Below, one piece after another: positions 16,501 through 26,009 of a stretch of 64,000 nt of DNA. Made by a program: the position numbers and the translations under genes. This stretch comes from Streptomyces sp. CB00316. Lineage in GTDB: Bacteria; Actinomycetota; Actinomycetes; Streptomycetales; Streptomycetaceae. Below the pieces are notes generated by a model that had not been told where the DNA came from, ran no database searches, and saw only the letters and a list, made by a program, of their open reading frames with translations. The DNA is taken from contig NZ_LIXI01000015.1 in NCBI RefSeq assembly GCF_001905595.1, positions 1 to 64,000 of the forward strand. Reading direction: 5' to 3'. Every line of letters begins with the position of its first letter. The first letter of the stretch is position 1.

Positions 16501-19500
16501 AGATCGGAGACCTGGACGTGGGTTTCCTGGGGGGCCGGGGTGGGGCCGTTCGGCGGGGCCGTTGGCTCGGGTGCCCGTTGGGCGGCGGGCAGCTCGGCTT
16601 CGGTGTCGGGTGTGGTGCCCGGGTCGAGGTCGGATTCCGTCGCCGGGGGCGGGCCTGTGGTGATGTGGGCGCGTTCCGCGTCGGTGTACTCGGGCCAGGG
16701 CGTCACGTCGAGCCATTCGGCGATGTGCGGGTGCGGTACGCCGGGGTGGGCGTCGGCCCAGATGATCGCTGATTCGTGGGGTCGGCCGAAGGCGCGGCCG
16801 ACGAGCTGGTTGTCCTGGTCGACGATGACGACGCTGAGCGTGGCCCGGGGGTGTGATCGGCAGAGGTCGGGAGGCAGGTGGGCGGCGGTGTAGGTGCGCT
16901 GTTGGTAGGTGTATCGCCACCATCCGTCGGCGAGGTCCTCGGTGGTCACGCGGGGCATGGCGGCTTCGGCGACGACTTCGGCGGCGGGGAGGGTGTGGCC
17001 GCTGATGGTGCGGATGAGCGTGCCGTCCGGAGAGACGCTGTCGACGACGTAGCGCATGGCGTCGTGGAAGACGCGGGACTGCGGGGCGATCGGGTGTCCG
17101 TCCGTGTCCGCTGTCGAGGCCGGTGAGCTCTCGTCTCGTGCGGCCGGAGCTGAGGTGGCAGGTGTTTCGTTCTGCTCGCGTGTGGGCGCCGCGGTGTCGG
17201 TCGCGGCGGCCGGTGGCGCCGTGACGGGCTCGGTGGGACCGGGTTCGGCCGGTGGGGGCGTATAGGGCGTGGCGTAGGGGTCAAGCTGGTCGGCTGGGGG
17301 GATGCTCGCGCCCCGGCGGCCTGTTTCGTATTCCTCGCGGTGGAGGGTGGTGATGGCGTTGAGGAGCACCGTGCGGTCGGCTCGTCCGGCGGCGGTGGTC
17401 AGGTCGCAGGCGTCGGCGGCGGTCTGGGCCGCTGTGCGGAGGGCCTGCATCTGGGCCACGCTCATCACGTAGCGGCGGTGGTCGCCGATCCACGGTGGCG
17501 TGGGCAGCTCGGACCCGTCGGGGTAGGTGCCGGTGAGGGGCAGCGTACGCAGGCGGGCGACTTGGGGTTTGGTGAGCTTGATCTCGCGGATTGCGTAGGG
17601 CGGGGTGACGACTCGGCGGGGGCTGAGGGAGTCGCGCTTGCGCTCGGTGCGGATGGTTCCGGCGGCCCGGACGGCGGGGTGGCCGGCGCTGGCGGGGAGG
17701 TCCTCGTGGAAGGGCATGTCGTCGGGAGGGCCGCCCCGGGCGTCCTGTGCCCACCAGTAGCGTTTCCCGTTGTCCCCGATGCGTGCCCGGACCCAGCCGA
17801 TGACTTCGCCGGGCAGGTAGGCGTCTGTGTCCCGGTCGTAGATGTCGGCGGCGACGATGGTGCCGTGGCCGGCTTCGAGGTCCAGGTTGCGCAGGCGGTA
17901 GGAGGTGTAGCGCAGGTGGATGCCTTCGGGGGTGGAGGCTTTCGCGGCGTCGGCGGCGTTCTGCTGGCGCTTGGCCACGTCGGCGGGGTCGGTGAGAGGG
18001 GCATCGGGTCGGCCGGGGTGGTAGATCTCATCCAGCTGATAGACCCGCGTGCCGCCCGCGTCGGCACGGACCAGAGCGAGGTTGCCCGCCAGGGATACGA
18101 GGCGGCCGGGGCCGTCCGGGGTGATGACGACAGGTTCTGCCTCTTCCAGCTCGCTGTCCGCCTCGGCTTCTGTCCGGGGACCAGAGGCAGGGGTATCGGC
18201 CGAATCGGTGGCGGAGTCACCCGTACTCTCCGGCACGGGCTCTGGTTCCGGCACACGTTCCGCATCCGGCTCCGCTGGGGCGGTCTCGGCCGACTCGGTG
18301 GTGCTCGGTGCCGACGGGAGCGGGGTGGTGGCGGGGCCCGCGGGCTGCGGGCTGATGCCGCCCTGATCCTGGTAAGGCTGAGTCGGGCTCTGACTGTCCT
18401 GCGGGAGGCTGCCCTTCGCCGCTGCCCGCTTCGCCGCTGCTGCGGCCTGCTTCTCCCGGGCAACAGCCTCTGCCCGGGCGTCACGATCTGCGAGGACTTG
18501 AGCTTGGTGGATGCCGGGGCTGGCCTCGATCCCGCGGTCCCGGTCGCACGCGGCCCGCACGTCGGCGATCACCCGGTCCAGCCGGTGCCCGTCGACTGAT
18601 CGCCACCTGCGGGGCGGAGGCCAGGTGAACGCCGTACCGTCCGCGGCGCGCAGCGCCTGGTCGAGCCTCCTGGCGAACTCCTCGGCGGGCCCAGGATCCG
18701 GGATGTCCCAGTAGGCGCCGTTGTGCTCACCAATCTTGATGCGTTGCCCGGTACTTGCGGGCACGACCTCCCAGCGGTCGGCCTTCGGCGACGTCCTCTC
18801 CACCAGGACGTAGCCAGGGGTCGCCATAAGGTGGATGCGCTGGCCGTTGCGCCCTTCCGCGACGGACTTGATCCGCCAGTCCTTCGACTGCAGCCATTGC
18901 TGCCGGATGGCCTCGACCTCCGGGTCGACCGGCTCGGCCGGTCCGTCGGGAACAGCCGGTTCTCTGCCCTGTGCAGGGGCGGGAGGGGCGCTGTCGTCCT
19001 GCGCGGAGGGCTGGCGGACGATGGCGTAGGCGGTCGATGCCGCCTGCGCCAGGATCCTCTCAGCGGTCTCCCAGTCCGCCCGGTGGACGAAGAAGCGGAT
19101 GGGCATGGGGAGCTCGTCCGCCTCCTCGTCTTCGAGGAGGCCGGTCACCCAGGCGTCGGTCCACTCGGTGAACTGCGCGGCGAACGCGTCGGGCCTCGAC
19201 TCGTTCGCCCAGCGGACGACTTCAGGGTCGGCCAGAGCCGCGTTGACGAGCAGATCGGCGACAAGGCTTTCGGCTTCACCGGATGCTTCCCGCAGCAGCG
19301 GTCCCAGCACCGGCTTCGGCGGCTCGATGCTCTGTGTGTCCGTGGCCGGATCGGCTGGCCGGGCGCCGGTCGTACGGCGGGCACGTTCCTGAACGTCGGC
19401 CGCCACCTGTTCAAGGAGTGCGGTCCGGGACCGGCCCCCGTCTGCGGCTAGTTCATAGGCGCTGGCCCACTCCGGCCACTCATCACGAGGGACTGTGGCC

Positions 19501-22500
19501 CAGAGCTGCGCGAACCAGGTGTCTGCCCAGGAATGGAAGGCCTCGGTGAAGGGGGACTGCCCGAGGTACCGCGCCTTGTTGGTGAGGGCATCATCGGCGT
19601 CCGCTGCTGCGGTGAGGTCGGTGATGGCCGACTGCCGGAGGTCGGGATCGGACAGCGACGGCCCGGTGTCCTGCTCAGCAGGAACGGGTTGGAGGCCCGC
19701 GTGGTCCGGTTCCGGGGACGAGGCGTGAACGGTCGCGTGGATCGCTTCGGCGACCTGGGCCACCAGGGACTTCCGGGTTTCGGCCGAAGAGGCGAAGTAG
19801 GCAGTCACCCAGTCGGGCCACTCCTCGCCTTCCACGGGGTCGAACCGGTCGATGAGGAAGCCGTTCACCCATCTCGTCAGCGGGAGCGCCAGGCCCTCGA
19901 CGTCGTTGGCCTGCGCCCACGCGGTGACCTGTGCGTCCAGCATTCCGGCCGCTGCGAGTTCACGCGCGCCGGTCTTCCAGACGTCCACTGCCGGCGTTGT
20001 GGGATCAGGCCCCGGATATGTCTCGCCCACCGGCGCGGGGGCGGTGTGGTTCTGGTTCTCCGGCTCCTGGTCGGGTGGTTCCGGGGTCGGCGGCTCGGCG
20101 CTGTTCTTCTCGGCGTGCCGGTCGGGGGCCGGGCCGGCCGGACCGTCCGTGGCGGGCGTCTCGGCGCTGTCGGCGCTGCTGTCCGTCGCGCTGGGCGCGT
20201 CCTGCGAGGGCGGTTGTGGTTCTTGGGTCGTTTCGCTGTTCGCGGGGGCTGTCGCTGTGGGTGCGGGAGTGGAGCCGGGTTCCCCGGGCGTTTTCGTCGC
20301 CTGTTCCTGGATGGTGTGCTCGTCCGCGATGGAAGCGCGCAGTGCGTCGGCCTTCTCGGTCAGCTCCTCCAGCTCTTCGACGTCGCTCTCGGCGGCGCGC
20401 TCTCCGGCGTTGTCGATCCTGTCGGCGAGGGTGGCCTTCTTCTCGTTGACGATGACGAGCTGGGAGAGGAGCCGCTCTTCGCGTTCCTTGGAGCGGGCCT
20501 GGATCCGGTAGGGGTTTTCCTCGTAGGGGCGGAGGTTGTTGGCGGCGTCGTGCCGGTGGCCGCGCTGTGCGGTGATTTCCCGTTCCAGCTTCGCGGCGTC
20601 GTCTTCCAGCTTGTTGAGGAAGTTCTCCAGGCCGACGATCGCGCCGCGGCCGTTGGACTCGGTGACGCTGGTGGCCTGCCACTGGGCGCGGTCGTCCCGG
20701 TGACCGAGGGGCACGGTGTGGCCCCAGGCGAAGCGCAGCTTCAGCTGGCGGTGGCCGCTGAAGTCGTAGGAGATCTCTCCGTGGAAGGGGAGGCCGCCGA
20801 GTTCACCGATGGGCACCCGGTCGCCGGGGCGCAGGGAGGCGTCGCGGGCGAGGGTGACCATGCGGGCGCCGAGGGTTTTCGCGGCCGTGTCGCGGCCCCG
20901 CAGAGTACGGCCGTCGATGGTGAGGGCGAAGGCGTCCCCGGCGGTGGGGCGGCGCCGGGGTACGGCTTCGCGCATCCCGGTGAGGGAGGCTCCAGCGCGT
21001 TGCAGGTAGGCGTCGAGGTCCTTGACGGTCTGAGCGCGGTCGTCCTGCTGCCGGTCCCAGGTCCGGGCGAGGCCCTGGATGCGGGCGCGGTCGGCGGTGG
21101 CTTCGGCGAGTTGGAGGATGGCGGGGTCGCCGGAGGCGAGTGCGGAGAGCATGCCCAGGTTGATGGCCTCCTCGCCGATGTCCTCGATCTCGCGGACGGA
21201 GAAGTCCTTGCGCTGGATCTGGGCGATGAACTTCGCCTTGCGGGCCAGGGTGGTGAGGCGGAACTCGTCGAAGCTGCCGGCGGTGACGTAGTAGAGGATC
21301 CGGGCGTGATCGGGGGTGCCCTCGATCCACGGGGCGTTCAGGTTGCCCTGCCGCTCCACACGCCCGTCGCGCTGGGCCATGTCGGCGGGCCGCCACGGGT
21401 AGGACAGGTGGTGCAAGGCGACGGCCCGGTCCTGGATGTTGGTTCCGGTGCCCATCTTCTCGGTGGATCCGACCAGAACGGAAACGCGGCCGGCGCGGCA
21501 GTCCGCGAACAGCTTGTCCTTCTTGCGGTCGGTGCTCGCCTCGTGGATGAAGCGGATTTCCTCCCGCGGTACGCCCTGCTCCGCGAGGTGCTCGCGCAGG
21601 GAGTCGTACAGGTCGACGGGGTTGGCCGCGGCGGACCCGGGGGTGCCTTCGTCGAGGAAGACGAGCTGAAGGCCTCCGGGGAGTTTCTGGGGGGTGGGGT
21701 CGTCCTTGGACGTCGGGTAGACGACGTCCTTGGTGTCCCGCCAGATCTCGGCGATCTGCTCGGCGGCGTAGGGGAGCTTGCTGCCGGCTTCCTCGTCCTG
21801 CTCCCCCACGAGCCGCATGTCCAGGGAGGCTCGCAGGCCGAGCCCGAGCGCCTTGAGGACTCCCCCGGGCTCCCGGACCCAGGCCTGATGGGGCAGGGCT
21901 TTGATGAAGGCCCGCTGGTGCCCGGTGACGGGGAAGGCGATGCTTTCACCGCGCTGTCCGTCGGCTCCCAGCCGGATGGGAGGGACTGGCAGTCCGAGAT
22001 CCTCGGCGTTCTGGACGTCGGCGAAGCTGCGGTAGGCGGCCATCAGCTCGGGGACGTTGAAGAATCGGGCGAAGCGGGCCTTGTACTTGTAGCCGTCTCC
22101 CTTGGCGTCGGGCTCAAGGGCGCTGACGACCTCGCCGAACGTCGCGGCCCAGGAGTCGAAGTTCGTGAGCCCTTGGCGGTCCAGCAGGTCGGGGGCGAGG
22201 TAGCGCTTGAGGACGTAGGCCTCGGTCACCGAGTTGGCGATCGGGGTACCGGTCGCCAGGGTGCAGACCCGCGCGTTGTCGTCGCTGCCGTTGGTCTTGC
22301 GCAGGTGGCCGAGGACCATGTGGAGCTTGGTGGCCTTGACCGAGCCCTGGATACCGGCGCCGGGGATCGCCGAGATCGTCCGCAGGTTCTTGTAGGCGTG
22401 GGCTTCGTCGACCATGAGGTAGTCGATGCCGGTGTCCTCCAGGAAGATCCCGGCCCCGTTCGCGGACTCGTCGACCTGCTTGAGCATCCGGGCCTCGATG

Positions 22501-25500
22501 GCCGCGAGATCGGTCTCGATCTGCTTGATGGTCCGCTCGTGCATGCCGGCCGCGCTGGCCTCGTCCAGCTGCTCTCGCAGGGAACTCAGCTCGGTGTCGA
22601 TGTAGTCGAGCTGTGTCTCGGGGCGCAGGGGGACCCGGTTGAACGCTTCGTGCGTCATGATCACGGCGTCCCAGTCGCCGCCCGCCGCGCGGGCCATGAA
22701 CTTCGCGCGCTGTTTGGCGCCCAGGTCGCTCGCGCTGATCGCCAGGAGCTTCGCGTTCGGGTAGACCTCCCGGAACTCCCGGGTGATCTGCCGCAGCATG
22801 TGGTTCGGGATGACCATGGCGGGCTTGCGTGCCAGACCTGTGCGGCGCAGCTCCATGACGCCGCCGACCATGGTGGCGGTCTTGCCCGCGCCGACGACGT
22901 GGGCGAGCAGGGCGGTGGGCTCGGACAGGATCCGGCGGATCGCGGCGTTCTGGTGGGGCCGCATCGTCCAGTCGCTGCTGCCCGGCAGCCGGAGAGGTGA
23001 GCTGTCGTACTCGGGCAGGACCAGGGCGTTGAACGTCTCGTTGTAGACGCCCGCGAGGCGCTCGGACCGGTCCTTGTCGGCCCAGACCCAGTCGTCCCAC
23101 GCCTCTCTGATGAGGCGTGCTTTCTCCCGCGCCGCGTCGGTCGCGACCTGGTTGACGTGGGTGTTGCCCTCGTTGTCGCGGTAGGTGACCTGGATGGTGG
23201 AGTCGGCCTGGCGCAGGATCGACAGCACCAGGTCCTGCGCGCTGCGCTCGGCCGTTCCCCATTCGGAGCGTGCCAGGTCGCCGACGTGGGCGCCGCGGAC
23301 CTCCCACATGGTGCCGCCCGCGTGGCGGACCTCGGCATGCTCGAAGCCCAGGTGGTTGAGGAACGCCTGATAGTCCTCGACGGGGATCCAGGGGGCCCCG
23401 CACCGTGCCTTGATCTCGGCGGGATTCAGGTCCTGGGGCTGCACGCGCTCCAGCGCGGACACGTTGACCGTGTAGGAGGGGTCCTCGGCGGCGCTCGTCC
23501 GGGCGAGGGCGAGCTTCTCCCGGACGTTCCCGGACAGGTACCGGTGGCGCGGCTCCCAGAAGCCGTTCTGAGCGGGGTCGCGGAAGGCGAGGTGGCCGCA
23601 CTGGCGGGCGGCTTCGTCTTCATCGACGCCGAGGAGCAACGCCACCCGGGTCATGTCGAGCCGGCCGCCGTCCCACTCCTGGGCGATAGCGACCGCGTCC
23701 TCGGGAGTCTTCGCCGTGTCGGGGATCTGGCGCGGCACCAGGACCCGTTCGTGCAGGATCTTCTGCTCGGTGGCCGTGCCCGAGCGCTCGTCCCACGTCT
23801 CCAGGCCGAACAGGAGGCTGGCGTCGGGGTCGTTGTCGATGAACGAGAAGGCTGTGTGGGCTTTCCACTGGTCGGGAACCGTGGTCAGGCCCTCGCGCGC
23901 TGCGCGTTCCTTCGCTGCCTTCGGGACGAATGTGCGGCGCTGGCCCGGCTTTCCGGGCGGGGGGTTCTTCCTGCGGTAGGCCCGGTAGGCCTCGCGCAGC
24001 GCGGCCCGCATCCCGGCGAGCTGCGGGGTCTCCCCCGCCTGTTCGGTGTTCGCTTCCGCCTCGTACAGGGCGAGCGTGCGTTTCTTGAGGCCGATGAGCT
24101 GGACCAGGCGCTCGCGCTGGTCGGGGTGGATGTCCAGCGGTACAGGGACGCCGTCCTCGACGATCGTGGACCGGCCCTGCTCGTCCAGCCCGAGTGCGCC
24201 CTCGGTGAGGTACTCCGTCGCCAGCGCCGGCCGTTGGCCGCTGTCTACTGAGGACCTCGCGGTGAAGATCAGGCCCTCGGCGCGGGCCGCGTCCACGATG
24301 GCGGCGGTCGCCGCAGCCAGACCGGCGGCGGCATCCCGCTCCCCCACCACCGTCGGCTCGGGATGGTACTGGCCCATCCTGGACCGCAACTCCCCCAGCA
24401 CGTGGTCCGGATGCGCGGTGATGTAGTCATTGACCGCCACCGGTTCTTCGAGGCCCGGGAGGATCTGCTTCGTTGCCGTCAGCCAACGGGAGTCCCCTCG
24501 CGGCTCCCCCTCGACGCGGCGGCGCAAGTACAGCACGTCGGTGACGACGCCCGTACCGGCTGCGTTCTGGTGAGCCCCGGCCGGCAGGCGCACGGCGCCC
24601 ACCAGGTCGCCCAGGTCGTACATCCTTTGCCGAGCTGTGGGGTCCTCGTCATCCAGGGTGTAGCGGCTGGTGATCAGCGCGGTGATACCGCCAGGGCGGG
24701 TGAGGGCGAGCGACTTGAGGACGAAGTGGTCGTGGATGCTCAGCTTGAGATCGGCGTTGTAGACCCGGTCGTAGCGCTGGTACCGGCCGTACGGGATGTT
24801 CCCGATGACCGCGTCGAACGGGGTGGTGAAGGCGACGTCCTCGAACCCTGCGGTGATGATGCTCGCGTCCGGGTAGAGGTGGCGGGACATCGCCGCGGTT
24901 CTGCCCTCGACCTCGACCCCGGTCATCTCGACGGTGGTCTGCGTGTCCGTCGGCGCGAGGCCGATATAGATGCCACTTCCGGAGCTGGGCTCCAAGACGT
25001 GCCCACCGTCGAAGCCGAACCGGCGGACGCCTTCCCAGACCGCGGCCGCCAACGCCGGGTCGGTGTAGTAGGCGTTCACCGTGTTCCGGCGGGCGTCGGC
25101 CCACTCGGCGTCCGATAGCAGCTCGCGTAACCGCTGCCGGGCCGGGTCGAGGGCCGCCCAGCGGATCGCCGCCCGGCGCTTCGCAGGGTCCGCCCCCGGC
25201 TCGTAGTCGAGTTCGGCAGGTGCGGGTTCGAAGATCAGGGGCAGGGCGCCCCAGCCCGACCAGGCGGCGAGCGTCTCTTGCTCCTCGGATGTCGCTGTGC
25301 GCCCCGTACGCTCCAGTTCGGCCAGGAGGTACAGGGCACGCACGTTCGCCTCGGCGCGCTCACCCGGCCGCAGCGCGGTAGCCCGCCTCCCGGCAGGACG
25401 GAACCGGGTACCTACATCTCGCGGTGCTCGGTCCCCGGCTCCTTGGGCAGGAACACCTCCTGGTCGTACACCAGCTCCCGCGCCTGCGCCCGCACCGCGG

Positions 25501-25757
25501 CCCTTGCGCTCGCCCTCTCCTGCATCGGCACCTTCAGCAGCATCTGGTCCGCCATCTCCCCGATCCGCTCCGTCACCCGCATGTCCAGGGCCACGAAGTG
25601 CTCCAGCTGCGCCTGCGGAGTCCCCAGCTCCTCCAGAGCCTGGGGCCGGTAGGTCTCCCAATACTGCTTCGCCAACCGCCCGTGCCTGCTCATCTGCGTC
25701 ATCCCGGTTCCCCTCGTCATCCCTACGGTGTGTCCGCTCTGCATTCTCGGTGGTCAC
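13578..25757 (-). CDS. Giant DarB-like N6-adenine methylase/SNF2-helicase protein
   Basis: One open frame of 4059 codons. Numbered from the only ATG, the order is: an adenine-methyltransferase domain (EPSSGSGIYIG near 254, NIPYG in place of NPPY near 318); then an SNF2-type helicase (VVGAGKT near 955, DEAH near 1116, GSTEKMGTGTNIQD near 1430, QRDGRVERQGN near 1462); then a long tail. The tail has Pro/Thr-rich linkers, three approximately 90-residue repeats (about 1922-2245) and two approximately 215-residue repeats (about 3133-3347 and 3443-3662, sharing MGFPL..L.YD). This head matches the DarB-like proteins of phage P1 and of actinobacterial plasmids, which help mobile DNA escape restriction; the tail is exceptionally long. 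The true start is uncertain: the first 115 codons overlap a real small gene in another frame, and the next in-frame GTG is 25343 with a GAGG 5 nt upstream. Confidence 0.85.
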   Translation of the reverse strand: MTTENAERTHRRDDEGNRDDADEQARAVGEAVLGDLPAPGSGGAGDSAGAAGALRGPGHAGDGADRGDGGPDAAEGADAGEGERKGRGAGAGAGAGVRPGGVPAQGAGDRAPRDVGTRFRPAGRRATALRPGERAEANVRALYLLAELERTGRTATSEEQETLAAWSGWGALPLIFEPAPAELDYEPGADPAKRRAAIRWAALDPARQRLRELLSDAEWADARRNTVNAYYTDPALAAAVWEGVRRFGFDGGHVLEPSSGSGIYIGLAPTDTQTTVEMTGVEVEGRTAAMSRHLYPDASIITAGFEDVAFTTPFDAVIGNIPYGRYQRYDRVYNADLKLSIHDHFVLKSLALTRPGGITALITSRYTLDDEDPTARQRMYDLGDLVGAVRLPAGAHQNAAGTGVVTDVLYLRRRVEGEPRGDSRWLTATKQILPGLEEPVAVNDYITAHPDHVLGELRSRMGQYHPEPTVVGERDAAAGLAAATAAIVDAARAEGLIFTARSSVDSGQRPALATEYLTEGALGLDEQGRSTIVEDGVPVPLDIHPDQRERLVQLIGLKKRTLALYEAEANTEQAGETPQLAGMRAALREAYRAYRRKNPPPGKPGQRRTFVPKAAKERAAREGLTTVPDQWKAHTAFSFIDNDPDASLLFGLETWDERSGTATEQKILHERVLVPRQIPDTAKTPEDAVAIAQEWDGGRLDMTRVALLLGVDEDEAARQCGHLAFRDPAQNGFWEPRHRYLSGNVREKLALARTSAAEDPSYTVNVSALERVQPQDLNPAEIKARCGAPWIPVEDYQAFLNHLGFEHAEVRHAGGTMWEVRGAHVGDLARSEWGTAERSAQDLVLSILRQADSTIQVTYRDNEGNTHVNQVATDAAREKARLIREAWDDWVWADKDRSERLAGVYNETFNALVLPEYDSSPLRLPGSSDWTMRPHQNAAIRRILSEPTALLAHVVGAGKTATMVGGVMELRRTGLARKPAMVIPNHMLRQITREFREVYPNAKLLAISASDLGAKQRAKFMARAAGGDWDAVIMTHEAFNRVPLRPETQLDYIDTELSSLREQLDEASAAGMHERTIKQIETDLAAIEARMLKQVDESANGAGIFLEDTGIDYLMVDEAHAYKNLRTISAIPGAGIQGSVKATKLHMVLGHLRKTNGSDDNARVCTLATGTPIANSVTEAYVLKRYLAPDLLDRQGLTNFDSWAATFGEVVSALEPDAKGDGYKYKARFARFFNVPELMAAYRSFADVQNAEDLGLPVPPIRLGADGQRGESIAFPVTGHQRAFIKALPHQAWVREPGGVLKALGLGLRASLDMRLVGEQDEEAGSKLPYAAEQIAEIWRDTKDVVYPTSKDDPTPQKLPGGLQLVFLDEGTPGSAAANPVDLYDSLREHLAEQGVPREEIRFIHEASTDRKKDKLFADCRAGRVSVLVGSTEKMGTGTNIQDRAVALHHLSYPWRPADMAQRDGRVERQGNLNAPWIEGTPDHARILYYVTAGSFDEFRLTTLARKAKFIAQIQRKDFSVREIEDIGEEAINLGMLSALASGDPAILQLAEATADRARIQGLARTWDRQQDDRAQTVKDLDAYLQRAGASLTGMREAVPRRRPTAGDAFALTIDGRTLRGRDTAAKTLGARMVTLARDASLRPGDRVPIGELGGLPFHGEISYDFSGHRQLKLRFAWGHTVPLGHRDDRAQWQATSVTESNGRGAIVGLENFLNKLEDDAAKLEREITAQRGHRHDAANNLRPYEENPYRIQARSKEREERLLSQLVIVNEKKATLADRIDNAGERAAESDVEELEELTEKADALRASIADEHTIQEQATKTPGEPGSTPAPTATAPANSETTQEPQPPSQDAPSATDSSADSAETPATDGPAGPAPDRHAEKNSAEPPTPEPPDQEPENQNHTAPAPVGETYPGPDPTTPAVDVWKTGARELAAAGMLDAQVTAWAQANDVEGLALPLTRWVNGFLIDRFDPVEGEEWPDWVTAYFASSAETRKSLVAQVAEAIHATVHASSPEPDHAGLQPVPAEQDTGPSLSDPDLRQSAITDLTAAADADDALTNKARYLGQSPFTEAFHSWADTWFAQLWATVPRDEWPEWASAYELAADGGRSRTALLEQVAADVQERARRTTGARPADPATDTQSIEPPKPVLGPLLREASGEAESLVADLLVNAALADPEVVRWANESRPDAFAAQFTEWTDAWVTGLLEDEEADELPMPIRFFVHRADWETAERILAQAASTAYAIVRQPSAQDDSAPPAPAQGREPAVPDGPAEPVDPEVEAIRQQWLQSKDWRIKSVAEGRNGQRIHLMATPGYVLVERTSPKADRWEVVPASTGQRIKIGEHNGAYWDIPDPGPAEEFARRLDQALRAADGTAFTWPPPRRWRSVDGHRLDRVIADVRAACDRDRGIEASPGIHQAQVLADRDARAEAVAREKQAAAAAKRAAAKGSLPQDSQSPTQPYQDQGGISPQPAGPATTPLPSAPSTTESAETAPAEPDAERVPEPEPVPESTGDSATDSADTPASGPRTEAEADSELEEAEPVVITPDGPGRLVSLAGNLALVRADAGGTRVYQLDEIYHPGRPDAPLTDPADVAKRQQNAADAAKASTPEGIHLRYTSYRLRNLDLEAGHGTIVAADIYDRDTDAYLPGEVIGWVRARIGDNGKRYWWAQDARGGPPDDMPFHEDLPASAGHPAVRAAGTIRTERKRDSLSPRRVVTPPYAIREIKLTKPQVARLRTLPLTGTYPDGSELPTPPWIGDHRRYVMSVAQMQALRTAAQTAADACDLTTAAGRADRTVLLNAITTLHREEYETGRRGASIPPADQLDPYATPYTPPPAEPGPTEPVTAPPAAATDTAAPTREQNETPATSAPAARDESSPASTADTDGHPIAPQSRVFHDAMRYVVDSVSPDGTLIRTISGHTLPAAEVVAEAAMPRVTTEDLADGWWRYTYQQRTYTAAHLPPDLCRSHPRATLSVVIVDQDNQLVGRAFGRPHESAIIWADAHPGVPHPHIAEWLDVTPWPEYTDAERAHITTGPPPATESDLDPGTTPDTEAELPAAQRAPEPTAPPNGPTPAPQETHVQVSDLPNDAENRPEPQEYDMTAPTEAPTAAPDTETPDVEDPPEPERYTETTTLADPDYTTRLHGWDGQPADSGDLYHRDTLIASLRPSTGGGWFARLVPNGDITPLTARPDESAHQAAIYFSTLTNTPYGRPVPAPQPDGENSRPDKVRTAVRNAAGTHHDRIATAAAQAWPETYSDLPQLQRLFDTLSDMQTAVTDGAGARQMEADLNAALQATVQLGTTLPAEVSDRVRQHMGFPLSYLTYDLRRLKDYLQAAVDATIAERAATGQTQNPTPPAPDQPRTKEPTAPRTTPGTPPGTEAQTSTPEPSPSNTAGEPAPPATPAPSVPAAPPEPTDPATANTPSTRTDNDTEKPPPAMESSALLHDPSYRLSPAADPSNGFVVGEVRAGTHLIAEISHTAVGGYKGHLSDASIPAYTTSPADTPEEAAHRAALLNSAITGRPYGPDPTAAQDTNTSTRADILRAEMRTLATSHWVTVNRAVQQTWPDGCAHPHMLDKLNEQLDLVSSAVDREPTAPQMHDQLHDAAWLANDWLDRIEDLPDTQWVRQNMGFPLAALVYDMNRLTHRLDVTAAAVTAERAAAEQQGVAEPEATPQHRKDNGTPESIPSLPLPPTTVEQPGAAEEAERDQPDHHAPDEQTTTTIPPAPSADEVTREAVPDAVAEQVPDPAIPNPPVQETVSEVEKPPAPEAQRLEEPHSPAAEDGLPLWAGLEPENDAVPYGDLEADDRGILSNIGALQEAWEAAAPDRETVHDLVAALDSELTALQRALDGTGAVPAGQETPTGNNPVSHTPQVRDHFSDRDRAAVNTALADADRYQHALHGTPEWQDLQTVRGATRNLWQAIKRETGSHFDKLLGDGRFQGWWKKTSIRVCERISDLALQAADRIRGDHPEPAAAMTRLHHAADDYSRPAPTPPAQPDSQAQMRKLGNGLAAAQVKVNAARARSTTVRKPPTPRPATTDRPGHLRRTPAEPNSAPRHGR
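25412..25702 (-). CDS. Small helical protein upstream of the methylase-helicase
   Basis: About 96 residues, rich in Glu, Gln, Met and Leu, mostly predicted helix (for example AKQYWETYRPQALEEL and ERIGEMADQMLLKVPMQE), ending EPGTEHREM. ATG 25702 is chosen because AGGGG lies 7 nt upstream; in-frame ATGs also occur at 25720 and 25744. It overlaps the 5' end of the giant gene in a different frame and its codon use looks genuine, so the giant frame's overlapping segment is probably not translated there. Its place suggests a partner of the methylase-helicase. Family not named with confidence. Confidence 0.65.
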   Translation of the reverse strand: MTQMSRHGRLAKQYWETYRPQALEELGTPQAQLEHFVALDMRVTERIGEMADQMLLKVPMQERASARAAVRAQARELVYDQEVFLPKEPGTEHREM

Positions 25758-26009
25758 AGGATCTCCCCGGCGGCATTCGGTCGACGCACGCCGCCCTTCC
25801 CGCAGGCAGAACAGACGTGATCAATGCGTACCGAGCCAGAGCACACAAGGACACGGGGACGTGATCAACCTGCCCGGACAAGCGCAAAGGGATCACCGCC
25901 AGGGGTGAGGTGCCCACAATTCCGACCGCGCGTGAACTGCGACCTCACGAGCGACCCGGTCCTCAGCGCATCCGGCACTCGCGCGGGCGTCACCACGCTC
26001 AGCCAGCTC
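25758..26009. other. Gene-free stretch upstream of the giant gene
   Basis: No convincing gene. The sequence should carry the promoter of the leftward small gene and giant gene; no clear motif was picked out. It runs into the ligase relic at 26010. Confidence 0.35.

Noticed and set aside
19533..23000. A forward frame of 1155 codons
   Set aside because: Lies wholly opposite the giant gene; Gly/Val/Leu/Asp-rich antisense shadow typical of GC-rich DNA.
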